From NCBI GenBank assembly GCA_017424205.1, contig JAFPAS010000244.1, forward strand, positions 1 to 12,567: a DNA stretch of 12,567 nucleotides, read 5' to 3'. This stretch comes from Prevotella sp. (GTDB lineage: Bacteria; Bacteroidota; Bacteroidia; Bacteroidales; Bacteroidaceae). Of the stretch, positions 6,772 to 12,567 are shown one piece after another. Numbering within the stretch: the first letter of the stretch is position 1; the number at the start of each line of letters is the position of its first letter. A model generated the notes under the pieces. That model had not been told where the DNA came from. It searched no databases and worked only from the letters and a program-made list of their open reading frames with translations. The translations under genes were made by a program, and so were the position numbers.

Positions 6772-8082
6772 ATGGGAAATTTGGTAGCAATAGTGGGACG
6801 CCCAAATGTGGGTAAGTCAACCCTTTTCAACCGTCTGACCAATACACGTCATGCCATTGTAAGTGACGTGGCGGGCACAACACGCGATCGCCAGTATGGT
6901 AAATGCGAGTGGTGTGGTCATGAGTTTTCTGTAGTTGATACAGGAGGATGGGTAGTTAATTCTGATGATATATTTGAAGACGCAATCCGTCGTCAGGTGA
7001 TAGTGGCGACAGAGGAGGCCGATCTCGTGCTTTTCCTTGTTGACATCAAGAATGGTGTGACAGACTGGGATGAGGATGTTGCACAGATTCTGCGTCGTAT
7101 AAAACTGCCTGTAATACTTGTAGCGAACAAGGCAGATAATAACGAAGATAATTATTATGCCGCTGATTTCTATGCATTAGGACTTGGCGAGCCTCACACA
7201 ATATCTGCAGCAACAGGTTCAGGAACGGGTGACCTGCTGGATCTTGTTGTAGAAACACTTCCAAATACAGATAAGGAAGATTTAGACGAACTTCCTCGTT
7301 TTGCTGTTGTAGGACGTCCTAATGCAGGCAAATCATCCCTTATCAATGCTTTTATTGGTGAGGATAGAAATATTGTGACAGAAATAGCAGGCACTACACG
7401 TGACTCAATATACACAAAGTATGACAAGTTTGGTTTTAATTTCTATCTTGTAGATACTGCGGGTATACGTCGTAAGAATAAGGTGACAGAAGACCTTGAG
7501 TTCTACTCTGTGATGCGTTCAATACGTGCTATAGAAAACTCAGATGTCTGTATCCTGATGATTGATGCTACAAGAGGCATCGAAGCGCAGGATATGAATA
7601 TATTCCAGCTTATACAGCGTAACAACAAATCACTTGTTGTTGTTGTGAATAAATGGGATTTGGTTGAAGATAAGTCACAGATTTCAATTAAGACATTTGA
7701 GAATGCTATACGCGAAAGAATGGCTCCGTTTGTTGACTTCCCTATAATCTTTGCGTCTGCATTGACCAAGCAGCGCATTTTCAAGATTCTTGAAACTGCA
7801 CAGTGGGTATACAATAACCGCAAGGCACGTGTCGGAACAACAAAGCTGAACGAGGTGATGCTGCCGCTGATTGAGGCTTTCCCTCCACCATCAATAAAAG
7901 GTAAATATATAAAGATAAAATATTGTGCACAGCTTCCGGATACACAGATACCATCATTTGTGTTCTATGCCAACTTGCCGCAGTATATCAGAGAACCATA
8001 TAAGCGTTTCCTTGAGAACAAGATACGTGAGCATTGGGAGATGACAGGTTCACCGATAAATATCTTTATCCGTCAGAAATAA
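6772..8082 (+). CDS. der: GTPase Der (EngA), tandem GTPase domains
   Basis: Der is an essential 50S assembly factor with two consecutive GTPase domains and a C-terminal KH-like domain. Domain 1 shows GRPNVGKS (9-16), AGTTRDR, DTGG (56-59) and NKAD (119-122). Domain 2 shows GRPNAGKS (181-188), AGTTRDS, DTAG (228-231) and NKWD (293-296). The KH-like part runs from about residue 352, with the typical [18 protein letters not shown] and FVFYANLP segments. The 436-residue length is normal. The preceding 199 bases hold no gene and no clear TAnnTTTG element; AAGGAT about 13 bases before the ATG is only a weak Shine-Dalgarno-like match. Adjacency of era and der places 30S and 50S assembly GTPases side by side. 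Confidence 0.97.
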   Translation: MGNLVAIVGRPNVGKSTLFNRLTNTRHAIVSDVAGTTRDRQYGKCEWCGHEFSVVDTGGWVVNSDDIFEDAIRRQVIVATEEADLVLFLVDIKNGVTDWDEDVAQILRRIKLPVILVANKADNNEDNYYAADFYALGLGEPHTISAATGSGTGDLLDLVVETLPNTDKEDLDELPRFAVVGRPNAGKSSLINAFIGEDRNIVTEIAGTTRDSIYTKYDKFGFNFYLVDTAGIRRKNKVTEDLEFYSVMRSIRAIENSDVCILMIDATRGIEAQDMNIFQLIQRNNKSLVVVVNKWDLVEDKSQISIKTFENAIRERMAPFVDFPIIFASALTKQRIFKILETAQWVYNNRKARVGTTKLNEVMLPLIEAFPPPSIKGKYIKIKYCAQLPDTQIPSFVFYANLPQYIREPYKRFLENKIREHWEMTGSPINIFIRQK

Positions 8083-8188
8083 TCCTATAGAGAATTGCAG
8101 ATTTTAATCTGTTGTTACATGATTTATTTTGGTGCGTTTGTGGAACTGTTATCGTTCTATGACGCAGTAGGAAATACACTCAGACTAC

Positions 8189-8578
8189 ATGCGTAAAATT
8201 CTAGTATTTATCCTTGCAGTCACATTTGTAGCATGTGCGGAAAGCCTTGAGGATATAGAGAAACGTGCAGGACAGACAGCAGTCGAATACTATAAGCTGC
8301 TGCAACAGGAGCGATATGCAGAATTCGTAGGAGGCATGTATGGCGCAGATTCTATTCCTCAGGATTATCGTCAGCAGATGGAAGATAATGCAGCAATGTT
8401 CCTCAGTGAGCAAAAGAAATCACATAAGGGAATTTCTGATATTACTTTGTCGCGTTGCAAGGCTGACACCGCCCATCATACAGCAGAAGCATTCCTGACG
8501 ATACAGTATGCAGATTCTGTGGAAGAAGTAGTATGCGTGCCGCTTGTTATGCACAATAACACTTGGTATATGAAATAG
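8189..8578 (+). CDS. Small predicted lipoprotein, DUF4878/NTF2-like in plan
   Basis: The 129-residue product starts with a basic MRK, a short hydrophobic stretch (ILVFILAVTFVA) and a cysteine at C16, which together look like a type II signal peptide; the -3 residue is Phe, so the lipobox (FVAC) is imperfect. Residues after the cysteine are acidic (AESLEDIE). The mature part resembles the plan of DUF4878/NTF2-like proteins: an early helix with AVEYYKLLQQERYAEFVGGMY, then a middle helix and a beta-rich end (AEAFLTIQYADSVEEVVCVPLVMHNNTWYMK). I do not recognise a specific function. It sits between der and lptB on the same strand, 106 bases after der and 81 before lptB. An envelope role is a guess from the lipoprotein signal and lptB neighbour. 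Confidence 0.75.
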   Translation: MRKILVFILAVTFVACAESLEDIEKRAGQTAVEYYKLLQQERYAEFVGGMYGADSIPQDYRQQMEDNAAMFLSEQKKSHKGISDITLSRCKADTAHHTAEAFLTIQYADSVEEVVCVPLVMHNNTWYMK

Positions 8579-8584
8579 CAGTAA

Positions 8585-8649
8585 GGCAGAGCAGCCCTGG
8601 TGTCAGTAATCAGACATTGCTCTACCATGCATAATGTCTTATCAAGACA
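8585..8649 (+). promoter_or_regulatory. Two hairpins in the lipoprotein-lptB gap
   Basis: GGCAGAGCA (8585-8593) pairs with TGCTCTACC (8618-8626), nine positions with one mismatch, with an inner TGTC/GACA pairing. A second perfect 6-bp hairpin, TGTCTT ATC AAGACA (8635-8649), lies 10 bases before the lptB ATG. Neither is followed by a T-tract, so termination is unlikely. They could influence mRNA processing or lptB translation; no role is shown. Confidence 0.35.
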
Positions 8650-8659
8650 AACAAAATAA

Positions 8660-9469
8660 ATGAACAATATATCTGAACAAGAAAAAGATACTCTCGTACT
8701 ACGTGCAGAAGGCCTTGTTAAACGTTACGGCAAACGTACTGTAGTAAATGACGTCGCATTCGATGTCAAGCAGGGAGAGATTGTCGGACTACTTGGTCCA
8801 AATGGAGCAGGCAAGACCACGTCGTTCTATATGACAACAGGTCTTATCGTTCCTAATGAAGGCCATATATATCTTGGCGACCAGGAGATAACCAAGCTTC
8901 CTGTTTATGAACGAGCACGTCGCGGTATAGGATATCTACCTCAGGAAGCCAGTGTCTTCCGTAAGATGTCTGTAGAAGACAATATACTTTCTGTACTCGA
9001 GATGACAGGAAAGCCACGTGAATACCAGATGGAGAAACTTGAGCAGCTCATACGTGAGTTCTCTCTTCAGAAGGTACGTAAGAATCTTGGCGACCGCCTG
9101 TCAGGTGGTGAACGCCGTCGTTGTGAGATTGCAAGATGTCTTGCCATTGAACCGAAGTTTATTTTGCTTGATGAGCCATTCGCCGGTGTCGACCCGATTG
9201 CCGTCAATGAGATACAGGAAGTAGTGGGGCATTTGAAGTATCGCAACATCGGAATTCTTATTACTGACCACAATGTTCAGGAGACACTTGCCATTACAGA
9301 CCGTGACTATCTGCTTTTCGAAGGTCGTATACTCTTCCAGGGTACTCCGGAAGAACTTGCTGCAGATCCTGTAGTGCGTAAGAGCTATCTGACAGACAAG
9401 TTCGTCCTGCGCCGCAATCAGTTCCAGATACCAGAGGAACAGCAGCAAGCCGAGGAAGTTGCAGAATAA
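8660..9469 (+). CDS. lptB: LPS export ABC transporter ATP-binding protein LptB
   Basis: LptB is the cytoplasmic ATPase that, with LptF and LptG, powers extraction of lipopolysaccharide from the inner membrane. The 269 residues show Walker [10 protein letters not shown] (46-54), Q-loop Q95 in [15 protein letters not shown], signature LSGGERRR (147-154), Walker B FILLDEP (167-173) with FAGVDPIAV, and H204 in [40 protein letters not shown] and the [10 protein letters not shown]-loop region distinguish LptB from other ABC ATPases. The protein is longer than the approximately 241-residue E. coli form, with an N-terminal addition of a few residues and a Gln/Glu-rich tail ([12 protein letters not shown]). 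It follows the lipoprotein gene by 81 bases and is closed by a strong intrinsic terminator. Confidence 0.94.
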   Translation: MNNISEQEKDTLVLRAEGLVKRYGKRTVVNDVAFDVKQGEIVGLLGPNGAGKTTSFYMTTGLIVPNEGHIYLGDQEITKLPVYERARRGIGYLPQEASVFRKMSVEDNILSVLEMTGKPREYQMEKLEQLIREFSLQKVRKNLGDRLSGGERRRCEIARCLAIEPKFILLDEPFAGVDPIAVNEIQEVVGHLKYRNIGILITDHNVQETLAITDRDYLLFEGRILFQGTPEELAADPVVRKSYLTDKFVLRRNQFQIPEEQQQAEEVAE

Positions 9470-9482
9470 GCTGGCTGCAGGA

Positions 9483-9503
9483 TATAGAATAAGATATTCT
9501 ATA
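9483..9503 (+). other. Perfect 9-bp A/T-rich hairpin between lptB and its terminator
   Basis: TATAGAATA (9483-9491) pairs exactly with TATTCTATA (9495-9503) around a three-base AGA. It lies 13 bases after the lptB stop and about 20 bases before the terminator stem. It could be an operator-like palindrome or an mRNA structure protecting the 3' end. No evidence distinguishes these. Confidence 0.4.
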
Positions 9504-9523
9504 GAGAAATACAATATGATTCG

Positions 9524-9559
9524 TCCGCAGTGCCGAAAAGGCATTGCGGATTTTTTTTT
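9524..9559 (+). terminator. Strong intrinsic terminator after lptB
   Basis: TCCGCAGTGCC pairs with GGCATTGCGGA, an 11-bp GC-rich stem with one G-U wobble and a GAAAA loop, immediately followed by nine T (9551-9559). This is a textbook factor-independent terminator on the plus strand and marks the end of the era/der/lptB transcription block. Confidence 0.93.
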
Positions 9560-9664
9560 GTATAAGTCAGCCTTTAGGCAACAGGGCAACGATGATGACA
9601 GAGGCAAGAAAACAGAAGAGAATATTTAAACCGTTAACCCTTAATCTTGTTTTTTTTAGGATAA

Positions 9665-9757
9665 TCTGCACATCTGCACAAGAGGCGCAACAGCCTGTAA
9701 TATAATAAGTTTGTTCCAGTGCAGATGTTATGCAGATGTGTGCAGACTTTTTTTTTT
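9665..9757 (+). terminator. Second terminator-like hairpin built from the repeat cluster
   Basis: TCTGCA plus CATCTGCA (9665-9678) can pair with TGCAGATG plus TGCAGA (9731-9746), 14 bp with a two-base bulge (9739-9740) and a 52-base loop, followed by C and ten T (9748-9757). An alternative stem pairs 9671-9679 with 9719-9727. The long loop makes it a weaker candidate than the lptB terminator. It could catch read-through or end a small RNA starting in the gap. Confidence 0.4.
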
Positions 9758-9777
9758 AGAACATTGTGACATCTGCA
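9665..9777. repeat. Cluster of direct and inverted CATCTGCA repeats
   Basis: The octamer CATCTGCA or close forms occurs six times in 113 bases. Plus-strand copies are ATCTGCA (9664-9670), CATCTGCA (9671-9678) and CATCTGCA (9770-9777). Inverted copies are TGCAGATG (9720-9727), TGCAGATG (9731-9738) and TGTGCAGA (9739-9746). A T-run followed by an AGRA-like sequence precedes the plus-strand copies in both halves (T8 at 9650, T10 at 9748), suggesting a partly duplicated unit of about 98 bases. Possibilities are an intergenic repeat family, a remnant of a small mobile element, or a binding-site array; I do not recognise it. Confidence 0.65.
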
Positions 9778-9805
9778 TGCCATTATGTTAAAAAGACGAA
9801 CAGTA

Positions 9806-9919
9806 ATGTTTTTCATAGGATATACGCAGTCTGGAAAATCAGATGTCGTATTGTGTCTTATTAGTTTTAACCTGGTATGGATGCCAGTCTTTGTGAGAAG
9901 AAGGATGATAATAACATAA
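9806..9919 (+). CDS. Doubtful 37-codon ORF with P-loop-like GYTQSGKS and a hydrophobic segment
   Basis: An ATG at 9806 opens 37 codons ending with TAA at 9917-9919, two bases before the tig terminator stem. The peptide begins MFFIGYTQSGKS, which matches the Walker A pattern GxxxxGK[ST]. It continues with a hydrophobic stretch (VVLCLISFNLVWMPVFV, about 14-30) and RRR, as in a single-span membrane peptide. There is no Shine-Dalgarno sequence, no promoter match and no family I recognise. A P-loop without the rest of a nucleotide-binding fold would not be functional on its own. Chance is the most likely explanation; a decayed gene fragment or small membrane protein is possible. Confidence 0.15.
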   Translation: MFFIGYTQSGKSDVVLCLISFNLVWMPVFVRRRMIIT

Positions 9920-9920
9920 T

Positions 9921-9960
9921 AAAAGGGGTTGTGTCAGTTACTTTTGACACAACCCCTTTA
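9921..9960 (-). terminator. Intrinsic terminator of tig
   Basis: AAAGGGGTTGTGTCA (9922-9936) pairs perfectly over 15 bp with TGACACAACCCCTTT (9945-9959) around an eight-base loop. On the minus strand the stem is followed by TTTTATTATG, a T-rich tail, 26 bases after the tig stop. The plus-strand side (TTTATATG) is also somewhat T-rich, so it may work in both directions. Confidence 0.9.
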
Positions 9961-9985
9961 TATGTTTATATGGAAATGTTATTTC

Positions 9986-11338
9986 TTATGCCTCCATAAG
10001 CTTGTTAAACTCGTCGATAGTGATGTTCTTCTCTTCGAGTTTTACTGCAGCCTTGATAGCAGCACCGAGCTTTACATCAACAGCGCGCTCAACGAGGTTG
10101 TCAACATTCTCACGCTTCTTCAGAGTCTCCTCAACGTAGTTGTCAAGATATTCCTCAGGAACGTTAGTCATGCCGTACTGTGCGAACTGCATCTTAGCCA
10201 TTTCCTTAGCAGCAGCCTTAACGTCTTCTTCCTCAACCTTCACCTCGTAAGCAACAGCGAGTTTGTTCTTAAGGAGAGTCCAAGTCAGTTCCTTGATGCT
10301 TGCCTCATAGTGCTCGTTAACGTATGCCTCACCCTTGTCCTGGTTGTTAGCAAGCATGATTTTCTTCATGATGTCGTCAGCATACTTCACTTCGCCAGCC
10401 TTCTCCTCAGCGAGCTTGCGAACGTCAGCGAGGAAACGGAAGTCAGAGTTCTGTGCGAGCTGTCCCTGCAGATCCTCTGCTATGCGTGCGCGGAAAGCAG
10501 CCTCGTCCTTAATCTCAGCGCCTGGGTAAACCTGCTCGAAGAGTTCCTCGTTAATAGCGTGTGGCTCGTAGCGGCTGATTTCTGTCACCTGATAGCTGAA
10601 GTCGCCTGTGTACATGAACACCTGCTCCTTGTCAACCTTCAGGAATGAAGCGAGTTCTGCATCGCTTGCATATGCGTTGCGAGGGTTGAATGTGATGATG
10701 TCACCAAGCTTGATGTCAGCGAACTTCTTCTGCTCGTCTTCGTTCTTGATGTACTTAGGCATAACGATAGCCTCAGAGAGAGCTATGCCACCTTCGAGAG
10801 TGTTGCCCTCAGCGTCGAGCTGACGGAGGTCGCCCTTAAGCATGTCGTTGTCCTGATACTCTTCAACCTTAGCATATGAGCCTGAACGGCCTGCATACAT
10901 CTGTACCTGATTGTCGATAAGCTTGTCATCAACAGAGATGTTATAGTATGGCAGTGTGTCTTCAGCACCGATAGCAACGTTGAGTTCTGGTTCGAGTGCT
11001 ATATCGAATGCGAAAGTGTATGGAGCAGCCTTCTCGAGGTCGATAGGCTCCTGGTCAACAGCTGGCATTGGCTCGCCAAGCATAGCGATCTTCTCTTCAC
11101 GGATATATCCGAACATCTTTTCTCCAACAAGCTTGTTGAGAGTGTCAACGAGAACCGATGGACCAATCTGACGCTTAATCATAGCCATAGGAGCCATGCC
11201 TGGACGGAAACCTGGTACATTAGCCTTTTTGCGATAGTCCTTCAGAGCTTTCTCGTAATCCTTCTGGTAATCAGCTTCTTCTACAACAATAGTCAGTTTT
11301 CCGCTGACCTTTGCTGAATTGTCAAATGAAATATTCAT
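9986..11338 (-). CDS. tig: Trigger factor, ribosome-associated chaperone
   Basis: The 450-residue product is a trigger factor, the chaperone that meets nascent chains at the ribosome exit tunnel. The N-terminal domain carries the ribosome-docking signature VPGFRPGMAP (GFRxGxxP at 43-50), with Pro and Met where E. coli has Lys (GFRKGKVP). The middle region (about 150-245) corresponds to the FKBP-like prolyl isomerase domain but lacks the usual FKBP motif and appears divergent. The C-terminal part is helical and charged (LAEEKAGEVKYADDI, MAKMQFAQYG), as expected for the substrate-binding arms. Length is normal. It is transcribed alone, opposite to its neighbours, with a -7 element at 11427-11434 and a terminator at 9921-9960. 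Identity is firm; isomerase activity is doubtful. Confidence 0.94.
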   Translation of the reverse strand: MNISFDNSAKVSGKLTIVVEEADYQKDYEKALKDYRKKANVPGFRPGMAPMAMIKRQIGPSVLVDTLNKLVGEKMFGYIREEKIAMLGEPMPAVDQEPIDLEKAAPYTFAFDIALEPELNVAIGAEDTLPYYNISVDDKLIDNQVQMYAGRSGSYAKVEEYQDNDMLKGDLRQLDAEGNTLEGGIALSEAIVMPKYIKNEDEQKKFADIKLGDIITFNPRNAYASDAELASFLKVDKEQVFMYTGDFSYQVTEISRYEPHAINEELFEQVYPGAEIKDEAAFRARIAEDLQGQLAQNSDFRFLADVRKLAEEKAGEVKYADDIMKKIMLANNQDKGEAYVNEHYEASIKELTWTLLKNKLAVAYEVKVEEEDVKAAAKEMAKMQFAQYGMTNVPEEYLDNYVEETLKKRENVDNLVERAVDVKLGAAIKAAVKLEEKNITIDEFNKLMEA

Positions 11339-11426
11339 TGCTTCTTGTTTTTTATGTTTTATATTTTATATATTATTTCATAACGAGATGGCGCGTACCA
11401 CATGATACACGCACACAATTAGGATG

Positions 11427-11434
11427 CAAAGTTA
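11427..11434 (-). promoter_or_regulatory. Candidate tig promoter (-7 element)
   Basis: On the minus strand the sequence reads TAACTTTG followed by CAT, an exact match to TAnnTTTG. It lies about 88 bases upstream of the tig ATG, giving a leader of roughly 80 bases that is A/T-rich. No clear TTG is seen at the -33 spacing. Confidence 0.6.
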
Positions 11435-11531
11435 CTAAAAAACAGTCGAATAATCGCTTTGCGCCTCCAATCTTAAACCTTATTTAACTATATTATTTAT
11501 AATTCTGTATCAAGAAGTCGTAAATAATTTG

Positions 11532-11539
11532 TAATTTTG
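11532..11539 (+). promoter_or_regulatory. Candidate mlaE promoter (-7 element)
   Basis: TAATTTTG followed by CAC matches TAnnTTTG and lies 88 bases before the mlaE ATG, predicting a leader of about 80 bases. It is divergent from the tig element, with about 97 bases between the two. The leader also contains an eight-base palindrome, TAACGTTA (11589-11596). Confidence 0.55.
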
Positions 11540-11627
11540 CACTTTGTAAGTATATCAATTGTCTTGGAGTGAACGATGCTGCGAACGCTAACGTTAACTC
11601 AAATAGAGACATAACACACAAGCAAAG

Positions 11628-12374
11628 ATGATAATATTCAACAAGCTGGCGGAATTTGGCCGCTACTGCATATTGATGGGCCGCACCTTCTCACGTCCGG
11701 AACGTTTCCGGATGTACTGGAAGCAGTATGTCAAGGAAATGTCGTCATTAGGTGTTGATTCAATACCAATCGTATTGCTGATATCGTTCTTTATCGGAGC
11801 GGTTATATGCATACAGATGAAGCTTAATATTCAGTCGCCGTGGATGCCTCGCTGGGTGTCAGGCTACACCACTCGTGAGATTATGCTTCTCGAGTTCTCC
11901 AGTTCCATCATGTGTCTTATTCTTGCAGGCAAGGTGGGTTCCAACATTGCGTCAGAATTAGGCACAATGCGTGTCACCCAGCAGATTGACGCTCTTGATA
12001 TAATGGGCATCAATTCAGCGTCATATCTTATCTTGCCGAAGATACTCGGTTTGCTGACACTCATGCCGATACTTGTTATATTTGCCAATGCCATGGGCTT
12101 TATGGGAGCGTATGCTACAGCCTATATCGGACATATTCTTCCTCCAGACGATTTGACGTTAGGTCTCCAGCATTCGTTCAATTCGTGGTTTGTTTGGATG
12201 TCTATAATAAAGAGTGAGTTCTTCGCATTCATCATAGCCAGTGTCGCTTCATTTTATGGATACAGCGTCAATGGAGGTTCTGTCGAAGTAGGCAAGGCTT
12301 CAACCTCTGCCGTTGTTACCTCTTCAGTGATGATACTCTTTACTGATGTGTTCCTGACAAGGCTGCTAAGTTAG
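11628..12374 (+). CDS. mlaE: MlaE-family permease of an MCE-type lipid ABC transporter
   Basis: The 248-residue product is an inner-membrane permease of the MlaE/YrbE family, which moves phospholipids between the inner and outer membranes with an ATPase (MlaF) and an MCE substrate-binding protein (MlaD). The family signature is clear: GSNIASELGTMRVTQQID (104-121), followed by ALDIMGI. Hydrophobic segments at about 45-65, 85-103, 130-168, 196-216 and 224-245 fit the usual five or so membrane passes, preceded by an amphipathic N-terminal helix. Length is normal. It starts a new plus-strand unit divergent from tig and is followed after 35 bases by the ATPase gene. The direction of lipid transport is not decided by sequence. 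Confidence 0.93.
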   Translation: MIIFNKLAEFGRYCILMGRTFSRPERFRMYWKQYVKEMSSLGVDSIPIVLLISFFIGAVICIQMKLNIQSPWMPRWVSGYTTREIMLLEFSSSIMCLILAGKVGSNIASELGTMRVTQQIDALDIMGINSASYLILPKILGLLTLMPILVIFANAMGFMGAYATAYIGHILPPDDLTLGLQHSFNSWFVWMSIIKSEFFAFIIASVASFYGYSVNGGSVEVGKASTSAVVTSSVMILFTDVFLTRLLS

Positions 12375-12409
12375 TGCACAGAGTGCAGAACAAATGAATA
12401 CAACAAGAT

Positions 12410-12567
12410 ATGATAGAAGTACAGAAACTACATAAGTCGTTTGATGGTCGCGAAGTGTTGAAAGGCATCGATGCGACATTCTATGACGGCAAGACCAATC
12501 TTATCATAGGTCAGTCAGGTTCAGGCAAGACCGTTCTGATGAAAAACCTCGTCGGACTGCTTGACCC
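12410..12567 (+). CDS. mlaF: MlaF-type ABC transporter ATPase, N-terminal part (3' end outside window)
   Basis: The frame opens with ATG at 12410 and runs to the window edge, giving 52 residues. It begins MIEVQKLHKSFDGREVLKGI, a normal ABC ATPase start, and contains Walker A GQSGSGKT (34-41) followed by VLMKNLVGLLDP. With mlaE directly upstream this is the ATPase partner of that permease. An earlier ATG at 12394 is in another frame and stops after 13 codons. The gap after mlaE is 35 bases, so co-transcription is likely; an mlaD-like gene would be expected further downstream, outside the window. Confidence 0.92.
   Translation, partial: MIEVQKLHKSFDGREVLKGIDATFYDGKTNLIIGQSGSGKTVLMKNLVGLLD

Larger units (their letters stand above)
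9560..9920. other. Gene-poor region between the lptB and tig terminators
   Basis: This 361-base stretch lies between two convergent genes. It holds a cluster of CATCTGCA repeats (9665-9777), T-runs at 9650-9657 (eight) and 9748-9757 (ten), a terminator-like hairpin made from the repeats, and an unsupported 37-codon ORF (9806-9919). A TAATCTTG at 9642-9649 is one mismatch from the -7 consensus. No established gene or RNA is recognised. Confidence 0.5.

Noticed and set aside
8119..8196. 25-codon ORF (MIYFGAFVELLSFYD start) overlapping the lipoprotein start by eight bases
   Set aside because: The overlap could suggest translational coupling, but the length is within chance and nothing else supports it.
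9929..10648. 239-codon plus-strand frame antisense to tig
   Set aside because: The Leu/Val/Ser-rich translation is what is expected opposite a Lys/Glu-rich gene, and it starts inside the tig terminator stem.
12394..12435. ATG at 12394 as an earlier mlaF start
   Set aside because: It is out of frame with the ABC ATPase and stops after 13 codons; the ATG at 12410 gives the normal family N-terminus.
1..12567. CRISPR array, integrase, transposase, toxin-antitoxin or defence genes
   Set aside because: No regularly spaced repeats of CRISPR type and no reading frame with such domains; all long frames are conserved housekeeping genes.

Overview
The window looks like a chromosomal housekeeping region of a member of the Bacteroidales, most likely Prevotella or a close relative. 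Three things point there. Start codons are preceded by A/T-rich leaders with almost no Shine-Dalgarno sequences. Upstream regions carry the Bacteroidetes -7 promoter element TAnnTTTG. The protein sequences have Bacteroidales features: a pseudouridine synthase with a long Gly/Tyr/Arg/Gln-rich N-terminus, a trigger factor with a divergent middle domain, and a DUF177-rpmF-fabH-era-der cluster. The genus is an inference from memory of these families, not a database result.

Layout. (1) 1-3399, plus strand: the 3' end of purB (purine synthesis), an RsuA/RluB-type rRNA pseudouridine synthase, and asnS (asparaginyl-tRNA synthetase), closely spaced and probably co-transcribed. (2) 3400-3748: a gene-free stretch with a hairpin after asnS and two candidate promoters. 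(3) 3749-8082, plus strand: DUF177/YceD protein, rpmF (ribosomal protein L32), fabH (first condensation of fatty acid synthesis), era and der (two ribosome-assembly GTPases). A terminator-like hairpin lies between rpmF and fabH. (4) 8189-9469, plus strand: a small predicted lipoprotein and lptB (ATPase of the LPS transporter), followed by a strong intrinsic terminator. (5) 9560-9985: a gene-poor stretch with a cluster of direct and inverted CATCTGCA copies, a second terminator-like hairpin, a doubtful 37-codon ORF, and the tig terminator. (6) 9986-11338, minus strand: tig (trigger factor). (7) 11339-11627: divergent promoter region. (8) 11628-12567, plus strand: mlaE and the 5' end of mlaF, the permease and ATPase of an MCE-type lipid transporter.

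Themes. Most genes serve ribosome building and translation (pseudouridine synthase, AsnRS, DUF177, L32, Era, Der, trigger factor). The rest serve envelope lipid making and movement (FabH, LptB, MlaE/MlaF, the lipoprotein). All the major genes are intact and conventional. I did not find a convincing new defence, mobile or catalytic system. The points worth a second look are regulatory or structural: a near-leaderless promoter, an internal terminator between rpmF and fabH, the repeat cluster with possible small RNA or small ORF, and the low-complexity extension of the pseudouridine synthase.
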